From an uncultured Xanthomonas sp. (GTDB lineage Bacteria > Pseudomonadota > Gammaproteobacteria > Xanthomonadales > Xanthomonadaceae), in NCBI GenBank assembly GCA_943912265.1, contig CALTTS010000028.1:1-20155 (forward strand): a stretch of DNA of 20,155 nucleotides, read 5' to 3'. A program made the translations under genes and the position numbers. Below, one piece after another: positions 7,409 through 14,664 of this stretch; position 1 is the first letter of the stretch; every line of letters begins with the position of its first letter. The notes below the pieces were generated by a model. It did no database searches. It saw nothing but the letters and a program-made list of their open reading frames with translations, and was not told where the DNA came from.

Positions 7409-9496
7409 ATGCAAAGCGGGCCGATGCAGACCGGGAAAGAAACGACCATCCGCCTGCTGGTCATCCACGACAGCGCCGAAGCCGCCGAAGCGGTGGTCAA
7501 CGCGATCCGCAACGGCGGCATCGCGGTGCGCCCGCTGCGCCCGCAGACCCCGGCCGAACTGGCCGACATGCTGGGCGCGCAGGCCGTGGACCTGCTGATC
7601 GCCGCGCCCTCGCCCGCCTTCCCGCTGGCGGCGGTGCGCCAGGCCGCCGACGCCAGCGGCAAGGACCTGCCGCTGGTCGCGCTGGTCGAGCACGTGGACG
7701 ACGCCGTCCTGCCGGCACTGCTCGAACAGGGCGCGCGCGCGGTCGCCGTGGCCGGGCGGCCGGAACACCTGCTCGGCGTGGTCCGCACCGAGTTCGACAA
7801 CCTCGAGGCGCGCCGCGGCCTGCGCCGGCTGGAAGCCCAGCTGCGCGAGACCGAACGCCGCTGCGACGCGCTGATCGCCTCCTCGCGCGACCCCATCGCC
7901 TACATCCACGAAGGCATGCACATCCGCGCCAACGACGCCTACCTGGAGATGTTCGGCTTCGAATCGTTCGAGGACGTGGAAGGCCTGTCGCTGCTGGACC
8001 TGATCGCCCCGCAGCAGGTCGGCGACTTCAAGCAGCTGCTCAAGTCGATGTCCAAGGGCGAGCCGCCGCCGGCGCATTACGCCACCCAGGCGCGCGGCGC
8101 CGACGGGGACACCTTCCCGGCGACGATGGAATTCGCCACCGCCACCTGGGAAGGCGAATCGTGCATCCAGGTGGTGTTCCGCCGCCGCGAGGAGGTGGAC
8201 CCGGAGCTGGCGCGCGAGCTGGAGGAACTGCGCCAGCGCGACCCGGTCACCGGCCTGCTCAACCGCCCGACCTTCCTGCGCGCGCTGGAGGACGGCGTGG
8301 CCCGGGTCAGCCGCGGCGAGGCGCAGTACGGCCTGCTGCTGGTCGAGCCGGACCACTACGCGCGCCTGCTGCCGGAGATCGGCATCGATTCGGCCGACGC
8401 GCTGGTCGCCGCGCTGGCCGCGCACCTGCAGGCCACGCTCGGCGCCGATGCCGTGCTGGCGCGGGTCGGCGACCACGGCTTCGGCGTGCTGCTGGAAGGC
8501 GCCTACGCCCATACCGTCGCCACCGCCGAGCGCCTGCGCGACGCCTTCGCCGACCACGTGTTCGCCATCGGCGAGCGTTCGGTGGCGGTCACCGCCAGCA
8601 TCGGCGGCGTGCAGATCGGCGAGAAGATCGCCAGCGTCGGCCCGGTGCTGGCGAAGGCCGCCGAAAGCCTGCGCACCGCGCTCGACCTCGGCGGCGGCGC
8701 GGTCCACGTGTACGACCCCAGCGCGGTGGACCGTGCCGAGGAGGAGCGCATCCGGCTGTGGGTCAAGCGCATCGGCGAGGCGCTGCACGGCGACGGTTTC
8801 GTGCTGCACTACCTGCCGGTGCTGAACCTGCTGGGCGCGCCGGGCGAGCTGTACGAGACGGTGGTCCGGATGCAGGTCAACGACGAGCTGGCGCTGCCGG
8901 CCGCCTTCCTCGGCATCGCCGAGGACCACGACCTGCTCGGCGCCATCGACCACTGGGTGGTGCGCCGGGCCATCGCCACGCTGGGCGAGCGCCTGCGCGC
9001 CGGCCACGACACGCGCCTGCTGGTGAAGGTCAGCCCGGCCTCGTTCGGCTCGCCGCTGCTGGCCGGGCTGATCGAGCGCGAACTGGCCAAGCACCAGGTG
9101 CCCGGCGAACGGCTGTGGCTGGAAACGCCCGAGGCCAAGGTGTTCACCCACCTGCGCAACGCGCAGGAATTCCTCGCCGCCGCCGGCCGGCTGGGCTGCC
9201 GGGTCGGGCTGGAGCAGTTCGGCTCCGGGCTGGACTCGTTCCAGCTGCTGTCGCACTTCCACCCGGGCTTCCTGAAGATCGACCGCAGCTTCACCGACGA
9301 TCTTTCCAACGTCACCGAGCACCAGGAGAAGATCGCCGGCATCGTCGCGCGGGCCCGTGCCATCGGCATCCCGACCATCGCCGAGCACGTGCAGGACGCG
9401 GCCACCATGACCCACCTGTTCAGCGCCGGGGTGGACTACGTGGAAGGCCAGTTCGTCGGCCTGGCCGCGGCGCAGATGAACTACGAGTTCGCCTGA
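7409..9496 (+). CDS. fimX: FimX-like degenerate REC-PAS-GGDEF-EAL protein, c-di-GMP effector for type IV pili
   Basis: The 695-residue protein has the domain order of FimX. A receiver-like domain (about 12-130) lacks the phospho-acceptor Asp (VDLLIAAPS where a D would follow the hydrophobic strand). A PAS domain covers about 150-260. A GGDEF domain covers about 278-437, with DPVTGLLNR intact but GDHGF (354-358) in place of GGDEF. An EAL domain covers about 445-690, with ETV (483-485) in place of EAL and EQFGSG (602-607) in place of DDFGTG. These losses predict no cyclase or phosphodiesterase activity. In FimX of Pseudomonas and Xanthomonas the decayed EAL domain binds c-di-GMP and works with PilZ and the PilB ATPase at the cell pole. 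ATG 7409 has GAGGAA 8 nt upstream; an upstream in-frame ATG at 7352 is not supported. No pilus genes are in the window, so the name rests on architecture. Confidence 0.78.
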   Translation: MQSGPMQTGKETTIRLLVIHDSAEAAEAVVNAIRNGGIAVRPLRPQTPAELADMLGAQAVDLLIAAPSPAFPLAAVRQAADASGKDLPLVALVEHVDDAVLPALLEQGARAVAVAGRPEHLLGVVRTEFDNLEARRGLRRLEAQLRETERRCDALIASSRDPIAYIHEGMHIRANDAYLEMFGFESFEDVEGLSLLDLIAPQQVGDFKQLLKSMSKGEPPPAHYATQARGADGDTFPATMEFATATWEGESCIQVVFRRREEVDPELARELEELRQRDPVTGLLNRPTFLRALEDGVARVSRGEAQYGLLLVEPDHYARLLPEIGIDSADALVAALAAHLQATLGADAVLARVGDHGFGVLLEGAYAHTVATAERLRDAFADHVFAIGERSVAVTASIGGVQIGEKIASVGPVLAKAAESLRTALDLGGGAVHVYDPSAVDRAEEERIRLWVKRIGEALHGDGFVLHYLPVLNLLGAPGELYETVVRMQVNDELALPAAFLGIAEDHDLLGAIDHWVVRRAIATLGERLRAGHDTRLLVKVSPASFGSPLLAGLIERELAKHQVPGERLWLETPEAKVFTHLRNAQEFLAAAGRLGCRVGLEQFGSGLDSFQLLSHFHPGFLKIDRSFTDDLSNVTEHQEKIAGIVARARAIGIPTIAEHVQDAATMTHLFSAGVDYVEGQFVGLAAAQMNYEFA

Positions 9497-9521
9497 GCCC
9501 CCACGGCATCCCGCCGGCCCG

Positions 9522-9560
9522 GACGCAAGAGACCCGCCGGATGGCGGGTCTCGCGTTTTC
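9522..9560 (+). terminator. Intrinsic terminator of the FimX-like gene
   Basis: GAGACCCGCC (9529-9538) and GGCGGGTCTC (9543-9552) form a perfect 10-bp stem with a GGAT loop. ACGC/GCGT pairing extends it beyond a two-base bulge, and a TTTT run follows at 9556-9559. It lies 26 bases past the stop codon, before the convergent htpX. Confidence 0.88.
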
Positions 9561-9600
9561 CGCACCGGGGCCGCGGACCGGGCCGCGGCCGTGCGCCGGT

Positions 9601-10476
9601 TCAGACCACCGTCGAGGAACGCAGCGCGGCGATGCGCTCTTCCAGCGGCGGATGGCTCAGGAACAGCTTGCGCAGCCCCGCGCCGACGCCGCCGGCGATG
9701 CCGAAGGCCTCCACCTGGGCCGGCAGCGTGCTCTGCCCGTGGTTGAGCGCGAGCCGCTGCAGCGCGGCGATCATCTTCTGCCGGCCGGCCAGATGGGCGC
9801 CGCCGGCGTCGGCGCGGAATTCGCGGCGCCGCGAGAACCACATCGCGATCATCGTGGCGAACAGGCCGAACACCATCTCCAGCACCATCACGATGATGTA
9901 GTAGGCGAAACCGCGGCGGCCGTCGTCGCGGTTGCCGGACAGGTAGCCGTCGACGATGCCGCCGACCACGCGCGCCAGCACGATGACGAAGGTGTTCAGC
10001 ACGCCCTGCAGCAGCGCCATCGTCACCATGTCGCCGTTGGCCACGTGGCTGATCTCGTGGCCGAGCACGGCCTCGGCCTCGTCGCGGTTCATGTTCTGCA
10101 GCAGGCCGCTGGACACCGCCACCAGCGCGTTGTTGCGGTTGGCGCCGGTGGCGAAGGCGTTGATTTCCGGGCCGTCGTAGATCGCCACTTCCGGCATGCC
10201 GATGCCGACCGCCTGCGCCTGCCGGCGCACGGTCTCGACCAGCCAGCGCTCGGTCTCGCTGCGCGGCTCGGTGATGACCTGCGCGCCGGTGGCGCGCTTG
10301 GCCATGAACTTGGACAGCAGCAGCGAGATGAACGAACCGCCGAAACCGAAGACCGCCGCCATCACCAGCAAACCGCTCATCTGGCTCGGGTCGACGCCGA
10401 GCACGGACATGATGATGCCCGCCAGGATCAGCACGGCGAAGTTGGTGGCGAGGAACAGGATGATGCGGCTGAACAT
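9601..10476 (-). CDS. htpX: HtpX, inner-membrane zinc metalloprotease (M48B)
   Basis: Membrane protease that degrades misfolded membrane proteins alongside FtsH; in enterobacteria it is induced by envelope stress or heat. At 291 residues it matches E. coli HtpX (293). The zinc site HEISH is at residues 140-144 in GHEISHVANGDMVTMALLQG, and the third ligand is in EFRAD (E219). Hydrophobic segments lie at about 5-26, 33-55, 155-175 and 192-213, the last two between the zinc motifs as in the family. The N terminus MFSRIILFLATN is typical. ATG 10476 has GGAG about 10 nt upstream. It is divergent from gluQ; a CTTGAA box lies upstream (see the promoter entry). Its 3' end faces the FimX-like gene across the terminator. 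Confidence 0.96.
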   Translation of the reverse strand: MFSRIILFLATNFAVLILAGIIMSVLGVDPSQMSGLLVMAAVFGFGGSFISLLLSKFMAKRATGAQVITEPRSETERWLVETVRRQAQAVGIGMPEVAIYDGPEINAFATGANRNNALVAVSSGLLQNMNRDEAEAVLGHEISHVANGDMVTMALLQGVLNTFVIVLARVVGGIVDGYLSGNRDDGRRGFAYYIIVMVLEMVFGLFATMIAMWFSRRREFRADAGGAHLAGRQKMIAALQRLALNHGQSTLPAQVEAFGIAGGVGAGLRKLFLSHPPLEERIAALRSSTVV

Positions 10477-10531
10477 GCCGGGATGCTCCGAATGGCGGGG
10501 GAAACTTTTCTGAATGTGCGGCGGCCGGCGG

Positions 10532-10542
10532 TTGAATTCAAG
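10532..10542 (-). promoter_or_regulatory. CTTGAA box within a TTGAATTCAA palindrome upstream of htpX
   Basis: CTTGAA (10542-10537, minus strand) equals the usual -35 of heat-shock sigma-32 promoters, and it forms part of a perfect 10-bp palindrome at 10532-10541. The expected CCCCATNT -10 is not clearly present at 13-15 bases' distance; the nearest match, GCACATTC, is poor and too far. The box could belong to either divergent gene. Confidence 0.28.
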
Positions 10543-10592
10543 CCGTTGCCTGACCGAGGATTCAGGTTTTCCGCCATGCCACCCGGGTTCCC

Positions 10593-11489
10593 GTGACCTA
10601 TCGCGGCCGCTTCGCGCCCTCGCCCACCGGCCCGCTGCACTTCGGTTCGCTGCTCGCCGCGTTCGGCAGCTGGCTGCTGGCGCGGCACGCCGGCGGCGAG
10701 TGGATCGTGCGGATCGAGGATATCGACCGCCCGCGCGAAGTGCCCGGCGCCGCCGACGCGCAGCTGGCCACGCTGCATGCCTTCGGCCTGCACCCGGACG
10801 GGCCGGTGCTGCGCCAGAGCGGGCGCGATGCGCTGTACCGCGCCGCGCTGGACCGGCTGCTGGCCGCGGGCCGCGCCTTCGCCTGCCATTGCAGCCGCGG
10901 CGACCTGGCCGCTGCGCACGGCATCCACCACGCCTGCCTCGCCGCCGCCGCGCCGCGCGCCCGGGTCGCCGTGCGCCTGCGCGTGGCGCCGACCGGCCCG
11001 GTGGGCTTCGACGATGGCCTGCAGGGGCACGTCGAGCAGGACGTGCACGCCGAAGTGGGCGACTTCGTGCTGCGCCGCGCCGACGACTGCTGGGCCTACC
11101 AGCTGGCCGTGGTGGTGGACGACGCCGCGCAGGGCATCACCGACGTGGTGCGCGGCGCCGACCTGCTCGATTCCACGCCGCGGCAGATGCTGCTGCAGCG
11201 CGCGCTCGGCCTGCCCACGCCGCGCTACCTGCACCTGCCGCTGGTGCTCGACGAGGACGGGCGCAAGCTGTCCAAGTCGTCGGCGGCGCGGCCGCTGGAC
11301 GATGCCGCGCCGTGCCCGGCGCTGCGCGAAGCCTGGCGCCTGCTCGGCCAGGACGAAGCGGCGCTGCGCGGCGCCGCCACGGCCGGGGCCCTGCTGCGCC
11401 AGGCGCACGCGCACTTCGACCCGGCGCGGCTGCCGCGCGTCGCCCGCTTCGCTGCGGCGCACAACGGCCTGCCGCCGGAGGCTGGCTAG
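10593..11489 (+). CDS. gluQ: Glutamyl-queuosine tRNA(Asp) synthetase
   Basis: Paralogue of glutamyl-tRNA synthetase lacking the anticodon-binding half. It activates glutamate and attaches it to queuosine in the wobble position of tRNA-Asp. The 298-residue protein starts with YRGRFAPSPTGPLHFGSL, containing the HIGH-like HFGS (16-19). C99, C101 and C116 in the CHCSRGD...HHAC segment fit the zinc site. The KMSKS-like motif is KLSKS (226-230). The start is GTG 10593, giving MTYRGRFAPSPTG as in other members; no good ribosome binding site is seen. An ATG at 10576 is out of frame and closes at 10596 after six codons. It is followed after 36 bp by the first acetoacetyl-CoA reductase gene and may be co-transcribed with it. 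GluQ needs queuosine, whose precursor synthesis starts with GTP cyclohydrolase (folE2 is in the same window). Confidence 0.93.
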   Translation: MTYRGRFAPSPTGPLHFGSLLAAFGSWLLARHAGGEWIVRIEDIDRPREVPGAADAQLATLHAFGLHPDGPVLRQSGRDALYRAALDRLLAAGRAFACHCSRGDLAAAHGIHHACLAAAAPRARVAVRLRVAPTGPVGFDDGLQGHVEQDVHAEVGDFVLRRADDCWAYQLAVVVDDAAQGITDVVRGADLLDSTPRQMLLQRALGLPTPRYLHLPLVLDEDGRKLSKSSAARPLDDAAPCPALREAWRLLGQDEAALRGAATAGALLRQAHAHFDPARLPRVARFAAAHNGLPPEAG

Positions 11490-11525
11490 AATCGGCGGAT
11501 TGCCTTCCACCTCGACCACCCGACC

Positions 11526-12263
<738 letters not shown>

Positions 12264-12337
12264 AGGCGCCACCGCGGCCCCGCGGCCCGGCCCGCCTGCG
12301 CGTTCCGGCGCGGGCCCGACATCCGACCTTCGGCCAG

Positions 12338-12366
12338 TTGTCCACCCTGCCGCGCGGCGCCATGCT
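12338..12366 (+). promoter_or_regulatory. Weak promoter-like pair upstream of phaR
   Basis: TTGTCC (12338-12343) and CATGCT (12361-12366) are 17 bases apart, matching the -35 well and the -10 poorly (three of six). This would allow phaR to be transcribed separately from the reductase, from which it is split by 131 bp. Confidence 0.22.
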
Positions 12367-12394
12367 GCACGGCATCACACCGGGAGACCGGCAC

Positions 12395-12919
12395 ATGGCA
12401 TCGATGACCCGCATCATCAAGAAATACCCGAACCGGCGCCTGTACGACACCGAGATTTCCAGCTACATCACGATGGAGGACGTGCGCCAGCTGATCCTCG
12501 ACGGCGAGGAATTCGAGGTCCGCGACGCCAAGACCGGCGAGGACCTCACACGCTCGGTGCTGCTGCAGATCATCGCCGACCGCGAGCAGGACGGCGAACC
12601 GATGCTGTCCACGCAGATGCTCAGCCAGATGATCCGTTTCTACGGCGACTCGCTGCAGGGCTTCATGGGCAACTACCTGGAGCGCAGCCTGCAGGTGTTC
12701 ATGGAGCAGCAGGAGCAGTTCCGCCAGCAGATGGGCAACCTGCTCGGGCAGACGCCGTGGGCGATGATGAACCAGCTCACCGAGCGCAACCTCGAGCTGT
12801 GGCAGGAGTTCCAGCGCAACCTGGGCGCCGGCTTCGGCCGCCCGCTGACCCCGTCGCAACGCCCGCCGCACGCCGCCGAGGCGCCGCGCAAGGACGCCCC
12901 CAAGGCACGCCGCCGCTGA
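12395..12919 (+). CDS. phaR: PhaR, polyhydroxyalkanoate synthesis regulator
   Basis: The 174-residue protein starts with the PHA-accumulation regulator DNA-binding domain (RIIKKYPNRRLYDTEISSYITMEDV, about residues 6-30). The PHB_acc segment follows: MLSTQMLSQMIRFYGDSLQGFMGNYLERSLQVFMEQQEQF, about 70-110. A Gln-rich amphipathic stretch and a charged, Pro/Ala/Lys/Arg-rich tail end the protein. In Cupriavidus and Paracoccus PhaR represses phasin genes and its own gene, and is released when it binds PHA granules. ATG 12395 is chosen because GGGAG (12382-12386) lies 8 nt upstream; an in-frame ATG at 12362 would add 11 residues without support. It stands between two PhaB-type reductase genes, the second only 19 bp downstream. 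No phasin or PHA synthase gene is in the window. Confidence 0.93.
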   Translation: MASMTRIIKKYPNRRLYDTEISSYITMEDVRQLILDGEEFEVRDAKTGEDLTRSVLLQIIADREQDGEPMLSTQMLSQMIRFYGDSLQGFMGNYLERSLQVFMEQQEQFRQQMGNLLGQTPWAMMNQLTERNLELWQEFQRNLGAGFGRPLTPSQRPPHAAEAPRKDAPKARRR

Positions 12920-12938
12920 GCGGCAGGAAGTCCTCCCG

Positions 12939-13655
12939 ATGAACAGTCCCCGCATCGCCGTCGTCACCGGCGGCCTCGGCGGCCTCGGCCGCGCCATCTG
13001 CCGCGCGCTGCGCGACGCCGGCCACCGCCCGATCGCCGCCGACCGCGCCAGCGCCGGCCCGCTCGATGCCGGCGTCCTCGCCGAGATGCTCGACGTGTCC
13101 GACTTCGACGCCTGCCGCGCGTTCGCCGACAGGATCGAGCGCGAGCACGGCGCGATCGACATCCTGGTCAACAACGCCGGCATCACCCGCGACGCCACGC
13201 TGCGCAGGATGGAGCCGGCGCAGTGGCGGCAGGTCATCGACGTCAACCTCGGCAGCGCCTACAACCTGTGCCACGCGGTGCTCGACGGCATGCTGCGGCG
13301 CGGCCACGGCCGCATCGTCAACATCAGCTCGGTCAGCGGCCAGACCGGCAACTACGGCCAGACCAACTACGCCGCGGCCAAGGCCGGCCTGCACGGCTTC
13401 ACCATGTCGCTGGCGCGCGAAACGGCCGGCCGCGGCATCACCGTCAACAGCGTCTCGCCCGGCTACATCGCCACGCCGATGACCGCGGCCATGCCGGAGC
13501 ACGTCCGCGAGAAGATCGTCGCCACGATCCCGGCCGGGCGCATGGGCACGCCGGAGGACATCGCCCGCGCGGTGGCCTTCCTCGCCGCCGACGAGGCCGG
13601 CTACATCACCGGCGCCAACCTGCCGGTCAACGGCGGCCTGTTCATGGCGTTCTGA
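12939..13655 (+). CDS. phbB: Acetoacetyl-CoA reductase (SDR), second copy, possibly NADH-dependent
   Basis: A 238-residue short-chain dehydrogenase clearly paralogous to the copy at 11526. The shared core is NNAGITRD, NLGS, GQxGxYGQxNYAAAKAGxHGF and SPGYxAT. The cofactor loop is TGGLGGLG (10-17); catalytic residues are S131, Y144 and K148. The second strand ends PIAADRA, placing Asp35 where NAD-preferring SDRs carry an acid; the other copy has Tyr there. Divergent cofactor use is my inference. ATG 12939 has AGGAAG 8 nt upstream. It follows phaR after 19 bp and is probably co-transcribed. Another SDR role such as 3-oxoacyl-ACP reduction is possible, but the PHA context and the PhaB pattern favour this call. 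Confidence 0.86.
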   Translation: MNSPRIAVVTGGLGGLGRAICRALRDAGHRPIAADRASAGPLDAGVLAEMLDVSDFDACRAFADRIEREHGAIDILVNNAGITRDATLRRMEPAQWRQVIDVNLGSAYNLCHAVLDGMLRRGHGRIVNISSVSGQTGNYGQTNYAAAKAGLHGFTMSLARETAGRGITVNSVSPGYIATPMTAAMPEHVREKIVATIPAGRMGTPEDIARAVAFLAADEAGYITGANLPVNGGLFMAF

Positions 13656-13682
13656 CGCGGCGTGCCGGCCGTGTCCGCCGCG
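13656..13682. terminator. GC-rich hairpin between convergent genes
   Basis: CGCGGCG (13656-13662) and CGCCGCG (13676-13682) pair over seven bases around a 13-nt loop. It fills the 28-bp gap between the second phbB stop and the M48 peptidase stop. No T-run occurs on either side, so its terminator role is uncertain. Confidence 0.3.
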
Positions 13683-13683
13683 C

Positions 13684-14607
13684 TCAGTCCGCGGCCGCCG
13701 GACCGCCCGCCGTCTCGCAGAAGCGCCTGCGGTAGTCCAGCGCCTTGGGCATCAGCGCCTGCAGGTTCTGGATGCGCGTGCCCGGGTCGGGATGGGTCGA
13801 GGTGAATTCCGGCGCGCGCTGGCCGCCGCCGGCCTGTTCCATGCGCTGCCACAGCGGGATGGCCTGCTCCGGGTCGTAGCAGGCGGCCGCGGCCAGCAGC
13901 AGGCCCACCTCGTCGGCCTGGGTCTCGTGCTGGCGCGCGTACGGCAGCAGCGCGCCGTAGCCCATCGCCGACATCAGCATCTGCTGCTGTTGCGCGTCCA
14001 TGCCGCTGAAGCTGGCGCCGTTCTGGACGATCTGGCTGGCGTGCTGCTGGGCCATGCGCTGGGCGCCGTGGCGCATCAGGGCGTGGGCGATCTCGTGGCC
14101 CATCACCACCGCCATCGCGTCGGCATTGCGCGCCACCGGCACCAGCCCGGTGTAGACCGCCATCTTGCCGCCGGGCAGGCAGAACGCATTGGCCTGGTCG
14201 GACTGGATGACGTTGACGTCCCAGTCGAAGCCGCGCGCGTAATGCTGCGGCTGCACGTGGTGTTCCTCGGCCAGCGCGGTTTCCACCGCGTCGGTCCTGG
14301 CGATCAGGCGCCCGGCGATCTCGCGGATCTGCCGCGACACTTCGGCATCGGCCGGCAGTGCGTGCTCCTGCGACAGGATCTCGTTGTAGGCCTGCAGGCC
14401 GAGCGCCTTTTCCCGGGTGATGTCCAGACTGTTGTCGATCATCACCTTCCGGCCCGTGTACGGGTCCTCGCTGCGGTTGCTCAGCCAGTAATACCCGGCA
14501 TATAGCAGGAAGCCGACGAACACGATCCAGCGCACGCCTCCGCCGGGCCGCAGCCCGCGACGGCCGTTGCCGCCCTGCCGTTGCCCGACCGGATCGTTGT
14601 CGCCCAT
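13684..14607 (-). CDS. M48-family zinc metallopeptidase, membrane-anchored (Oma1/LoiP-like)
   Basis: The 307-residue protein starts with a Gly/Arg-rich cytoplasmic stretch, followed by one membrane anchor at about 26-43 (VRWIVFVGFLLYAGYYWL) and a periplasmic peptidase domain. The zinc site is HEIAH (171-175) in MAVVMGHEIAHALMRHG; the third ligand is E228 in ETQAD. The NAFCLPGGKMAVYTGL strand before the helix is typical of the Oma1/YcaL/LoiP group, which handles outer-membrane protein quality control in enterobacteria. The protein ends in a helical region with the common THPDPGTRIQNL segment. It has no lipobox, unlike LoiP, so the exact role is open. ATG 14607 has GGAG about 8-10 nt upstream. 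It lies 57 bp downstream of the SUMF1-type lipoprotein gene and is probably co-transcribed with it. Confidence 0.88.
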   Translation of the reverse strand: MGDNDPVGQRQGGNGRRGLRPGGGVRWIVFVGFLLYAGYYWLSNRSEDPYTGRKVMIDNSLDITREKALGLQAYNEILSQEHALPADAEVSRQIREIAGRLIARTDAVETALAEEHHVQPQHYARGFDWDVNVIQSDQANAFCLPGGKMAVYTGLVPVARNADAMAVVMGHEIAHALMRHGAQRMAQQHASQIVQNGASFSGMDAQQQQMLMSAMGYGALLPYARQHETQADEVGLLLAAAACYDPEQAIPLWQRMEQAGGGQRAPEFTSTHPDPGTRIQNLQALMPKALDYRRRFCETAGGPAAAD

Positions 14608-14664
14608 GTGCCGTTCTCCCCGTATGGATCCGCGCCGGCATGATAACGGCCGGCGGCGGCCGAA

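Noticed and set aside
4910..9841. Very long minus-strand open frame (1643 codons) across efp, epmB and the FimX-like gene
   Set aside because: Only its last 225 codons (from 5587) look like protein; the rest is the complement of real genes, rich in Gln/His/Arg/Ala as expected from GC-rich antisense frames.
10576..10596. Six-codon ATG frame just before gluQ, as a possible leader peptide
   Set aside because: It overlaps the gluQ GTG start and has no ribosome binding site or attenuator-like structure. Chance is the simpler explanation.
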